9,444 nucleotides of DNA from Pseudomonadota bacterium (GCA_030591195.1 JAUVBO010000047.1:1-9444); one strand, 5' to 3'. Counted from the first letter of the stretch, positions 1-6,325 are shown. Numbers and translations: made by a program. Notes: generated by a model not told the origin, from the letters alone.

Positions 1-105
1 GCGGCGCGTCACGGGCCGGCGGGCACGGTTCACTGCCTCTTGTGACGTCCGCCGCTCCGGGGTCGCCTGCGGCTCCAGGTCGCGGCGCGTCACGGGCCGG
101 CGGGC
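1..105. repeat. 24-bp perfect direct repeat, two copies 81 bp apart
   Basis: Bases 1-24 and 82-105 are identical and begin GCGGCGCGTCACGGGCC. The period of 81 bp is a multiple of three, so a coding origin such as the repetitive tail of a gene entering from the left is possible. The reading frame in register with base 1 ends at a TGA at 43-45, so any such tail would be only 14 codons long here. After base 105 the second copy diverges from the first, so this is not a continuing tandem array inside the window. The first copy begins at the window edge, so the repeat may extend or recur further left. Confidence 0.6.
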
Positions 106-234
106 CCTGGCGCGTCGCTTGCTCTGAATCAGCCGCTGTCGCTTCTTCCGAATCAGCCATCGACCTGCTCATCCCAATCGGAGGTCTCGAGGCGCGAATC
201 ATAGGCGCGTTCATCCGGCGAATCAACGCGGCGG
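106..234. promoter_or_regulatory. Upstream region of the adenylate-forming enzyme gene, with spaced GAATCA words
   Basis: No gene is visible here. GAATCA occurs at 126-131, 150-155, 196-201 and 220-225, giving two pairs with exactly 24 bp between repeat starts. The first pair extends to GAATCAGCC in both copies. Direct repeats at a fixed distance just upstream of a start codon can be binding sites for a regulator, but no regulator gene is adjacent and no convincing -35/-10 pair was found. Treat as a possible control region only. Confidence 0.25.
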
Positions 235-1815
235 ATGCGTGGTGGGGCAAAGCGCGATATACCAATGACCCGTTCGATGTTCGAGCAGCTAACCACCTAC
301 CTTCGCTTCACCGCCGGCTTCGGACCGTTCCTCCGGCGCACCGTCTCACTCGCCGAGGCGCGAGCGCAGATCGCCCGTCGTCTCGAGACCCGCGGCGATC
401 GGCTCCTCCGATTGCTGTCTCGCGCCGTGTTCGACAGTCCTCAGAGCCCCTACCTGCCGTTGCTGCGCCGCGCCGGCTGTCAATACGGTGACGCCGTCGA
501 TGGCGTCCGTCGCTGGGGGGTCGACGGGTTCCTCCAGCGGCTGCTCGACGAAGGCGTCTCCGTCGACTTCCGCACCTTCAAGGCCCAGGCGGATCGCTTC
601 GCCAACCCGCTGGTCGGCTCGGGCTTCGAGGTCCGGACAGGGGGTAGCACCGGCCAGGCGACGCGCGCCAAGCTCAACCTCGGCCTGCTCGCCAACAGAG
701 CATGTTACGACCACCTTATGTTCAGCATGCTCCGACTGCACAACGTACCGTTGGCGCTGTGGTTTCCACGGCTTCCGGCGGCTACCGGCATCAGCAACTT
801 GCTCCGCTACGCCAAGATCGGCCAGCCGCCCTGCCAGTGGTTCGCGCTCCTTGCTGACCGCGACGTCCGGCCAGGTCTCGAGAGTCGGGCGGCGATGACC
901 TTCGCGCTGGTCGCCAGCCGCCTGGCGCGCCGGCCCCTGCCGTGGCCGAAGGCAGCGGGCTTCGACCGCGTTGATCTGATCGTCGACTGGATCGTGGCCA
1001 CGAAGGCCTCCAGCCCCCGGTGCGCGGTGCAGGGCTATACCAGCCTGGCCCTGCGGGTCTGCCGCCGCGCCATCGACCGGCGGATCGACCTTCAGGGCAC
1101 CTGCTTCATCGTCGGTTCCGAGCCCCTGACCGCCGCCAAGCAGCAGGAGATCGAGGCCTCCGGTGCGACGGTCTACGACCGCTACTTCTCCACCGAGACC
1201 AGCGGCATCGCCTATGGCTGCGGAGAGGCCTCGGAGGTCGGTGACCTGCACCTGCTCAGCGCCGAGCTCGGCGTGGCCCAGAGGACCCCGGCCGGTCCGT
1301 TGTATTTCACGTCGCTGTCGCACGACGCGCCAAAGCTGATGATCAACGTGCAGCTCGGCGACGCGGCCACCGTCGAGCGCCGGGCCTGCGGCTGCGTGTT
1401 CGGCCAGCTCGGGCTCGACACACACCTGCGCCGCATCCGCAGTCTCGAAGCGATCACCTGCGAGGGGCAGTTGGTGCCGATACGGCAGCTCGAGCAGCTC
1501 AGCGACCTGGTGTTCCCGGCGAGGTATGGCGGCTCATCGCTGGACTACCAGTGGGTCGAGCAGGAGGACGCCGGGGGTCAGAGCCGGCTTTGCCTGCGGG
1601 TAGACCCGCGGCTGGGGAAGGTCGACGAGACGGCGATAGTTGCCGCCGTGATCGAGCTGCTCGCAGGGGGGGATCGTGGACAGCGGCTGGCTGCCGAGAC
1701 CTGGCGGCGGGCAGGCACGGTACGGGTCATGCGCCAGCGACCCGAGACGACGGTCCGCGGCAAGCAGCACGCGGTGCTCCTCGAGCGCCCCACTCGCTCC
1801 TCAGGAGGGCAATGA
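235..1815 (+). CDS. PaaK/CapK-like adenylate-forming enzyme (AMP-binding superfamily)
   Basis: Predicted ATP-dependent carboxylate-activating enzyme of the ANL superfamily, nearest in style to phenylacetate-CoA ligase (PaaK), CapK and coenzyme F390 synthetase proteins. Such enzymes form an acyl-adenylate and usually pass the acyl group to a thiol. In the 526 residues, the phosphate-binding loop TGGSTG is at 135-140. VGSEPLTAAK at about 293-302 and the segment YDRYFSTETSGIAYGCG at 314-330 match the PaaK adenine-binding region and Y-x-x-T-E core. A CGC pair at 385-387 resembles the family's cysteine-containing segment, and a C-terminal RGK with Lys510 lies where the catalytic lysine sits. The length is somewhat above that of PaaK (about 430), with an N-terminal extension. 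The ATG at 235 has no clear ribosome site; ATG 265 or 277 are alternatives that lose nothing conserved. Substrate unknown. It converges on a PLP-enzyme gene and overlaps its stop codon by 15 bp. Confidence 0.8.
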   Translation: MRGGAKRDIPMTRSMFEQLTTYLRFTAGFGPFLRRTVSLAEARAQIARRLETRGDRLLRLLSRAVFDSPQSPYLPLLRRAGCQYGDAVDGVRRWGVDGFLQRLLDEGVSVDFRTFKAQADRFANPLVGSGFEVRTGGSTGQATRAKLNLGLLANRACYDHLMFSMLRLHNVPLALWFPRLPAATGISNLLRYAKIGQPPCQWFALLADRDVRPGLESRAAMTFALVASRLARRPLPWPKAAGFDRVDLIVDWIVATKASSPRCAVQGYTSLALRVCRRAIDRRIDLQGTCFIVGSEPLTAAKQQEIEASGATVYDRYFSTETSGIAYGCGEASEVGDLHLLSAELGVAQRTPAGPLYFTSLSHDAPKLMINVQLGDAATVERRACGCVFGQLGLDTHLRRIRSLEAITCEGQLVPIRQLEQLSDLVFPARYGGSSLDYQWVEQEDAGGQSRLCLRVDPRLGKVDETAIVAAVIELLAGGDRGQRLAAETWRRAGTVRVMRQRPETTVRGKQHAVLLERPTRSSGGQ

Positions 1816-3117
1816 GACGTCGTCGCGTCCTGCAGGCGCCGTCTCGGGTCGCCAGCCCTCCTCGGTGCGCACCAGCCACCTCGCTTGCTGCGAGCCGGCC
1901 CGTGATGCTGCCGGACGGTCGCTGCCGGTGAGGTTGACCAGGAAGGTGTCGGCCCGGCTGATAGCTCCCTGGCGGACGAGCCCGATCAGGCCGGCGAGGG
2001 CGGTGGCGGCGGAGAAGCAGGGGCTCACCCCTTCGAGGTCTTCGACCATCCGTCTCGCCTCGCGGATCCGCGCCTCGCTGGCCGAGGTGATGGCGCCCCG
2101 GCTCTCGGCGACGATCTTGTGGACGAACGGGTAGGTCCGCGTCGGATCGCCCCTGAGGATCGCCTGGGCGATGCCGGAGGGGTCTTGCTCGACGTGCTGA
2201 GGGTGAATCGACGTCGCGCTGCTGGCCCAGGCGCGGGCCATCGGCGCGCAGGACTGCTGCTGGACGCACAGCAGGCGGGGGGGCCGCGAGATCCGACCCA
2301 TGCTGCACAGCTCCCAGGCTGCCTTGTTGACTCCCCAGACCCCCATCGCGCTGGACACTGCCTGGACGTACCAGTCGATCGTCCCCGGCACCTGGTCCAC
2401 TGCCTCGAGCCAGGCCAGCTTGAGCCCCTCGCGGCGGCCGAGGTTGAAGAACCCCTGCTCGGAGACGATCCCGTTGCGTCGGGCGAAGGCCCCGGCGACG
2501 GCGAAGGCCTCGACGAAGCTCGCGCCTCGCAGGACGTAGTGGGTGACCTGGTCGCACGGCTCGTACTGGACGCGGTCCCGGAAGTCCGAGGCGGTGAAGA
2601 GGACCATCCTGAAGTCGTCGGGAAAGCGCCGGATCGCCTGTGCATAAGCGGTGGAGCTGTTTCCGGTGGATGAGGTGCAGAAGCTGCGGACCCCGCACTC
2701 GTAGAGGTAGGGTAGCGCCACAGCCGCCACGCGGTCCTTGGTAGTGCCCGTTGGCAGCACGGTCTCGTTCTTCAGGTAGAGCCGCGGCAGGCCGAGCCAC
2801 GCGCCCAGCCGTCGGGCATGTATCGTCGGTGTGTAGGCGGCGTCGCGCGGCAGCAGAGCATCGTCGCTGACCGGGAGCAGCTCGCGGAACCGGATGTAGG
2901 GGTTTGACGAGCGGTGCAGCTCGACGGCGCTCAGGTCGTAGATCGCCTCGGTCATGCCGCCGCAACGATCACACAGCGGCATGAACCTGCCGTCGAAGGA
3001 AGCGCCGCAGTCAGTGCAGAGGATCTGCGTCGAACCGGTCGAGCGCAAACGGCCCGACCGAGACGTCCGGAGACGCTCCCGTGACAAGTTTCGCAAGTGC
3101 CTCTCCCATGCCGGCAC
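1801..3117 (-). CDS. Threonine synthase-like PLP-dependent enzyme with N-terminal zinc ribbon
   Basis: Predicted fold-type II pyridoxal-phosphate enzyme of the threonine synthase/cysteate synthase group, which carries out beta- or gamma-replacement or elimination on amino acids. Counting from the GTG at 3117 (438 residues), a four-cysteine zinc ribbon (C34, C37, C49, C52) precedes the catalytic fold. PTGTTKDR at 122-129 corresponds to the PLP-lysine motif (usually PTGSFKDR), making Lys127 the Schiff-base residue. STGNSSTAYA near 150-159 corresponds to the SSGN loop that holds the cofactor. The Thr before the lysine, where Phe is usual, suggests a paralogue rather than the housekeeping threonine synthase. 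There is no ATG before the zinc ribbon. GTG 3117, TTG 3096 (preceded by GGGAGAGG at good spacing) and TTG 3048 are the candidate starts, and all lie inside the upstream oxidase gene, implying translational coupling. Substrate not determinable. Confidence 0.82.
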   Translation of the reverse strand: MPAWERHLRNLSRERLRTSRSGRLRSTGSTQILCTDCGASFDGRFMPLCDRCGGMTEAIYDLSAVELHRSSNPYIRFRELLPVSDDALLPRDAAYTPTIHARRLGAWLGLPRLYLKNETVLPTGTTKDRVAAVALPYLYECGVRSFCTSSTGNSSTAYAQAIRRFPDDFRMVLFTASDFRDRVQYEPCDQVTHYVLRGASFVEAFAVAGAFARRNGIVSEQGFFNLGRREGLKLAWLEAVDQVPGTIDWYVQAVSSAMGVWGVNKAAWELCSMGRISRPPRLLCVQQQSCAPMARAWASSATSIHPQHVEQDPSGIAQAILRGDPTRTYPFVHKIVAESRGAITSASEARIREARRMVEDLEGVSPCFSAATALAGLIGLVRQGAISRADTFLVNLTGSDRPAASRAGSQQARWLVRTEEGWRPETAPAGRDDVSLPS

Positions 3118-4132
3118 CGATCAGGATACCCTTGGTCCCGGCGCCGGTGACGATGAAGACGTTCTCCCAGCCAGGTGCTCGGTCGATGATCGGCAGTCCA
3201 TCCGGCGTCACCGGGCGGAGCGCCGCCACGTGGTCGAGCACCGGCGCCTCAGCAGCCCGCGGGACCAACCGGCGGATGCCCTTCACAATCGTCTCGCGCC
3301 CCTGGGCGCTGGGGGTAGCGTCGAACCCGACCCGCTGCTGGGTTCCTCCGAGCCACGCGCGACCGTCCGGGAGGTTGTAGATTCCCATCGGACCCCACGA
3401 GACGTGATGCTGGAATCTCGCGCCGGGCATCCGGACCAGCAGCAGCTCGCCCTTCAGCGGCTCCACCGGGATGGTCAGGCCTAGCCAGCGCTCGGCTGCG
3501 GACACCCAGGGCCCGGTCGTGAGCACCAGCGCGTTGCAGCTGACCGATCGTCCCGAGTGGAGCTCGACGGCGCTGATTCGCGAGCCGTGGTGCTCGACCC
3601 CCGCCGCGTCCGCTTGGATCAGTCTGGCGCCCAGCTGCTGCGCGGCCCGCCAGATCGCGACCGAATAGGCCCGGCTGTCGACCATGCCGTTGCCATCGAT
3701 CAGCAGGCCGCCCACTGCCTCGCTGCCGAGGCGGGGCTCGAGCCGTCGTAGATCAGCGCGGTCAAGCCACCTGGCGGCGAACCCCTCGGCGTCGCTGTAG
3801 CGTGCCATCGATCCCTTGAGCTCGGCCACCTGGGTCTCATCGAATGCGAGCTCGATGCGCGAGACCCGGCGCAGGGTGTGGTCCATTTCGCTCAGGCGGG
3901 CTATTTCGTCACGATGGTCCAGATGTAGCTCGAACGAGCGCGAGGCCAGGGCGGACATTGCGCCCGGGATACCCGGGCCATGGAGCGGATTGAGCCCCCC
4001 CGGGTTGTGCGCGGTGGCCTGGCTGGCGATCTCCGAGCGCTCGATCACGGTCGTGGAGACACCCGCCCGCGCGAGGAAGTATGCTGCGCAGCAGCCAGTG
4101 ATCCCGGCGCCGATGATGACGACGTCACCCAT
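3011..4132 (-). CDS. FAD-dependent amino-acid oxidase/dehydrogenase (DAO family, glycine oxidase-like)
   Basis: Predicted flavoprotein of the D-amino-acid oxidase family (relatives: glycine oxidase ThiO, D-amino-acid dehydrogenase DadA, sarcosine oxidase SoxB), which oxidises an amine to an imine or keto acid. The 373-residue protein opens with a Rossmann dinucleotide-binding motif, G8-A-G10-I-T-G13, and Glu31 closes the second beta strand where it binds the FAD ribose. Near the C-terminus, LRPVTPDGLPIID followed by TGAGTKGILIGAGMGE is the typical FAD-closing segment of this family. No signal peptide or membrane segment is seen, so it is probably soluble and cytoplasmic. The ATG at 4132 fits the fold start; an in-frame GTG lies two codons upstream at 4138. 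No strong ribosome site was found. It is the first gene of a two-gene unit with the overlapping PLP enzyme, so both probably act on related amino-acid substrates. There are no thiazole-synthesis genes nearby to support a ThiO role. Confidence 0.85.
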   Translation of the reverse strand: MGDVVIIGAGITGCCAAYFLARAGVSTTVIERSEIASQATAHNPGGLNPLHGPGIPGAMSALASRSFELHLDHRDEIARLSEMDHTLRRVSRIELAFDETQVAELKGSMARYSDAEGFAARWLDRADLRRLEPRLGSEAVGGLLIDGNGMVDSRAYSVAIWRAAQQLGARLIQADAAGVEHHGSRISAVELHSGRSVSCNALVLTTGPWVSAAERWLGLTIPVEPLKGELLLVRMPGARFQHHVSWGPMGIYNLPDGRAWLGGTQQRVGFDATPSAQGRETIVKGIRRLVPRAAEAPVLDHVAALRPVTPDGLPIIDRAPGWENVFIVTGAGTKGILIGAGMGEALAKLVTGASPDVSVGPFALDRFDADPLH

Positions 4133-4278
4133 GACCACGGCAGCTTACACCCGATCTCCCTGCAAGGCCCGCCCCATTGCTCCAAGGCCTCGCCCCGTGT
4201 CCGGCGCTGATCGCGACTGCCCGGGACGAATGCAGCCTCACCCCCCGGCGCAAGAGCCTCGGGTCCAAAACGACGAGA

Positions 4279-4300
4279 GGCCCCGATTCAAATCGGGGCC
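4279..4300 (-). terminator. Strong GC hairpin, possible intrinsic terminator or attenuator on the - strand
   Basis: GGCCCCGATT (4279-4288) and AATCGGGGCC (4291-4300) are perfect inverted repeats, forming a very stable stem. Read on the - strand the stem is followed by TCTCGTCGTTTT, a loose U-rich tail; on the + strand it is followed by GC-rich sequence. This suits termination in the - direction better. No gene ends just upstream in that direction, so it could be a leader attenuator about 150 bases ahead of the oxidase gene, or simply a structured element. The tail is weak. Confidence 0.4.
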
Positions 4301-4345
4301 CCGGATGGCGGATATCTGAGGATGTGTGGTGGGTCGTTGCGGGGA

Positions 4346-4376
4346 TCTGATCTCCGATGCGCTGGACCAGATCAGA
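4346..4376. repeat. 8-bp inverted repeat, possible operator or hairpin
   Basis: TCTGATCT (4346-4353) and AGATCAGA (4369-4376) are perfect inverted repeats separated by 15 bp. A T6 run begins 13 bp after the right arm, too far for a standard intrinsic terminator. The dyad could be a regulator binding site between the divergent oxidase and tadA units, but nothing else supports that. Confidence 0.3.
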
Positions 4377-4542
4377 GCGTTAGGTAGGATTTTTTGCGCA
4401 TCCAACTTTCTGCCGCCGGTTTCGAAGCCTTCGAGGCTCCCTGCGGCGACATCCTCCTACACTGCATCCAATGTGCCATGATACGCACAAACACCCACAC
4501 CTGAAATCATTGACTATCTAGCGGTTCAATCTCCAGATCCCC

Positions 4543-4612
4543 GTGGCAACCGCCCTCGCTTGGCGGCCACTGTTGTCGCCCCCCCCGACGTTTCTAGGCT
4601 ACCTGTTGCCAC
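4543..4612 (+). other. Nested inverted repeats upstream of tadA (candidate structured leader)
   Basis: An outer perfect 8-bp pair, GTGGCAAC (4543-4550) with GTTGCCAC (4605-4612), encloses two further hairpins: CCGCC (4550-4554) with GGCGG (4562-4566), and GTCG (4575-4578) with CGAC (4586-4589), the latter with eight C bases running from 4579 to 4586. The layout would fold as a multibranch RNA or act as DNA dyads about 60 bp before the tadA start. It does not match a riboswitch class I recognise. In GC-rich sequence short inner stems arise easily by chance; the outer pair is the main evidence. Confidence 0.3.
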
Positions 4613-4672
4613 CGAGCCCTCCTGGAAGCTAGCCTGGAGCAGCTCACGAGCCGATGGGGCCGTAGCCGCTCA

Positions 4673-5140
4673 ATGAAGATCGACCACGACTACTATATGG
4701 GCCTCGCCCTCGAGCAGGCTGCGCGGGCGGCAGAGCAGGGCGAGGTGCCGGTCGGTGCGGTGGTGGTGGCCGACCGGGAGGTGATCGGAGCCGGCTACAA
4801 CCGGCGCGAGCTGGACGGTGACCCGATCGCCCACGCCGAGATCCTCGCCTTGCGACAGGCCGCGGTCTCCCTCGGCAACTGGCGGCTGGTCGACACCCGG
4901 CTGTACGTCACCCTCGAGCCCTGCCCGATGTGCGCGGGTGCCTTGGTCAACGCCCGCGTCCCGGAGCTGGTCTTTGGCTGCCGGGATCCCAAGGCCGGCG
5001 CCGTGCGTACGCTCTACGCCCTGTGTGAAGACCCCCGGCTCAACCACCGCCTCTCCGTGATCAGCGGCGTCCAAGCCGACGCATGTTCCGCGATTCTCAA
5101 GAGCTTCTTCGCCAATCTCAGATCTTCAAGAATCGAATAG
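4673..5140 (+). CDS. tadA: tRNA-specific adenosine deaminase TadA
   Basis: Deaminates the wobble adenosine A34 of tRNA-Arg(ACG) to inosine so that one tRNA reads several arginine codons; an essential cytosolic zinc enzyme in most bacteria. The 155-residue protein has the usual family length. H54-A-E56 provides one zinc ligand and the catalytic glutamate, and P83-C84-P-M-C87 provides the two cysteine ligands. The flanking VPVGAVVV (25-32) and the C-terminal segment LNHRLSVISGV with an ADACSAILKSFF helix (about 123-147) match bacterial TadA rather than cytosine or guanine deaminases. The ATG at 4673 begins the family's N-terminal helix; the ribosome site is weak. It is followed by a hypothetical gene and then the tRNA-Ser/ffs/dnaX cluster, a neighbourhood common for tadA. 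Confidence 0.95.
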   Translation: MKIDHDYYMGLALEQAARAAEQGEVPVGAVVVADREVIGAGYNRRELDGDPIAHAEILALRQAAVSLGNWRLVDTRLYVTLEPCPMCAGALVNARVPELVFGCRDPKAGAVRTLYALCEDPRLNHRLSVISGVQADACSAILKSFFANLRSSRIE

Positions 5141-5230
5141 CTCGTCTATCAAACCACGATACAACCGGCCACCCGTCCGGCCAATATTACGGAATCATTG
5201 GACCGATTTGTTGGTGCGCTCCTTGCTTAG

Positions 5231-5974
5231 ATGTGGGGCGTGGCACGCTGGACTCACATGATTGCTGTCTTGCTGTTCGGGATCATCGCCCCACCGTTCG
5301 AGGGCGTGGCCTCGGCGCGCAAGAGCGAGTTCACCGTCACGACCCAGCAGCAACACGCCGCCAAGACAGCTGCCCAGAGCGCCAACTGGGGCGGCAGTGG
5401 AGAGCCGACCTATCGCGACGCTGGACGCGTGACAGCTCCCAGGGCCCGGTCCGGCCGCCGGGTACGGGTGACCAGGAAGGTCAAGACCACCAAGGTCGTC
5501 AAGCACTCTCATGGTCGGCGCCGGATCCTCCGCGTCCGGGCCTGGGGAATTCCCAAACAAGCTCGCAGCTTCAATCTGCTGACTTCGCTCGGCGCGCATT
5601 TCCACGGCACTGGCGATGTTGTCCAGCGGGCCAAGGCCCACTCCAAGGCCCGTCAGTCGCTGCTGGACCGCAAGGGTCTTCGCGGCAGGATCCGTGACGC
5701 CGGCTTCGACGATCAACCGCTTGGTACGCCGCTGACCCGCGCCTCCTACGTCCGGATGGGGGCAGTGGAGCAGTTCTTCCGCAAGATCGACGCGATGATC
5801 ATGGGCGGGCGGGTGACCCACAACGACCTGCGCATCGAGAATGTCCGCGTCAGCCCCGATGGTACCCTGGCGCTGGCTGGCTGGAAGCAGGCGCAGGTCG
5901 GGGGTGACGCGCGCGCTGACCTCCACGGCCAGCAGCGGCTGCGAAGCCAGATCGACCAGCTGCTCTACCATTGA
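5231..5974 (+). CDS. Predicted exported protein with a degenerate kinase-like C-terminal motif
   Basis: I do not recognise this 247-residue protein. Residues 1-29 look like a signal peptide: a short n-region with Arg6, a hydrophobic core MIAVLLFGIIA (10-20) and an ASA site before Arg30. Residues 30-103 are low in complexity and very basic (RSGRRVRVTRKVK at 73-85, HGRRRILRVR at 94-103). The C-terminal third contains T196-H-N-D199-L-R-I-E-N204, matching the HxDxxxxN catalytic loop of protein kinases and small-molecule phosphotransferases. The next beta strand reads LALAGWKQA (213-221), where the metal-binding Asp of the DFG-like motif should be and is Ala or Gly. No glycine-rich loop or VAIK-type lysine is evident, and there is too little sequence for a full N-lobe. 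It may be a pseudokinase remnant or a chance motif. ATG 5231 lacks a clear ribosome site; ATG 5258 (Met10) would shorten the signal peptide n-region. Composition matches its neighbours. Confidence 0.6.
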   Translation: MWGVARWTHMIAVLLFGIIAPPFEGVASARKSEFTVTTQQQHAAKTAAQSANWGGSGEPTYRDAGRVTAPRARSGRRVRVTRKVKTTKVVKHSHGRRRILRVRAWGIPKQARSFNLLTSLGAHFHGTGDVVQRAKAHSKARQSLLDRKGLRGRIRDAGFDDQPLGTPLTRASYVRMGAVEQFFRKIDAMIMGGRVTHNDLRIENVRVSPDGTLALAGWKQAQVGGDARADLHGQQRLRSQIDQLLYH

Positions 5975-6037
5975 GCACCCGCGGCCAATAGGCCCCATCG
6001 ACGACTCAAACCCGGCAGAAGAGCGAGCAGTCACCCG

Positions 6038-6066
6038 TTGACGAACGACGGTTTGGTCACTATGCT
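6038..6066 (+). promoter_or_regulatory. Sigma70-type promoter of the tRNA-Ser/ffs cluster
   Basis: TTGACG (6038-6043) and TATGCT (6061-6066) are separated by exactly 17 bp, with five of six and four of six matches to the -35 and -10 consensus. They end 30 bp before the first base of tRNA-Ser(CGA), a suitable distance for a short 5' leader. It is the best promoter-like sequence found in the window. No other equally good promoter lies before the second tRNA or ffs, so the three RNAs may share it. Confidence 0.6.
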
Positions 6067-6096
6067 CCCTCGCTGTCAGAGGTCTAGTGTATGGCT

Positions 6097-6184
6097 GGAG
6101 AGATGGCCGAGTTGGTCGAAGGCGCCTGATTCGAAATCAGGTGTACGGCTTGCCGTACCGGGGGTTCGAATCCCTCTCTCTCCG
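6097..6184 (+). tRNA. tRNA-Ser (anticodon CGA, reads UCG)
   Basis: An 88-nt class II tRNA. The acceptor stem GGAGAGA (6097-6103) pairs perfectly with TCTCTCC (6177-6183), and the discriminator is G6184 as expected for serine. The anticodon stem CCTGA/TCAGG (6125-6129/6137-6141) holds a 7-nt loop with CGA at 6132-6134. A long variable arm, TACGGC paired with GCCGTA (6144-6149/6152-6157), is the serine hallmark. The T loop is TTCGAAT (6165-6171). The 3' CCA is not encoded (GTG follows), so it must be added by the CCA-adding enzyme. Confidence 0.97.
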
Positions 6185-6219
6185 TGACAATTGAATACGA
6201 GCAGTCGACCATTAGTCGT

Positions 6220-6304
<85 letters not shown>

Positions 6305-6325
6305 CCGCTAAGTTACTTGGTATAT

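Larger units (their letters stand above)
4133..4672. other. 540-bp gene-free interval between the divergent oxidase and tadA genes
   Basis: No convincing gene in either strand. The interval should contain the control regions of two divergent units: the - strand oxidase/PLP pair and the + strand tadA. It contains a GC hairpin at 4279-4300, an inverted repeat at 4346-4353/4369-4376, a T6 run at 4390-4395, and nested inverted repeats at 4543-4612. Bases 4441-4540 are about 50% G+C, clearly lower than the flanking genes. TTGACT at 4510-4515 resembles a -35 box, but the hexamer 17 bp further on (CCAGAT) is a poor -10. No known riboswitch motif (TPP, glycine, cobalamin, T-box) was recognised. Confidence 0.6.

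Noticed and set aside
42..491. Open frame on the + strand across the left edge
   Set aside because: Its second half overlaps the adenylate-forming gene in another frame, and its product is low-complexity Ala/Arg/Ser/Pro typical of GC-rich shadow frames.
346..1425. Long - strand open frame (359 codons) opposite the adenylate-forming gene
   Set aside because: The + strand product carries clear family motifs; the - strand product has none and reads as a GC-driven antisense shadow.
1727..2965. Alternative - strand frame (412 codons) over the PLP-enzyme gene
   Set aside because: Arg/Pro-rich product with no motif, out of frame with the clear threonine-synthase-like protein.
4279..4300. Resemblance to a tRNA T-arm (TTCAAAT loop)
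   Set aside because: No acceptor, D or anticodon arms can be built around it; it is simply a symmetrical GC stem.
4372..4479. 35-codon - strand small frame in the gene-free interval, with an AGGAGG run
   Set aside because: The AGGAGG touches the internal ATG at 4452 directly, leaving no spacing for initiation, and the first ATG has no ribosome site. A leader-peptide role ahead of the 4279-4300 hairpin is conceivable but unsupported.
4545..4585. Possible cobalamin riboswitch (GCCACTG word near 4566)
   Set aside because: The B12-box and the rest of the conserved core are absent.
5195..6034. 279-codon - strand frame opposite the exported protein gene
   Set aside because: No recognisable domain. 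The + strand frame has a plausible signal peptide and a coherent end before the tRNA promoter, so the + frame is preferred, although neither has a known family.
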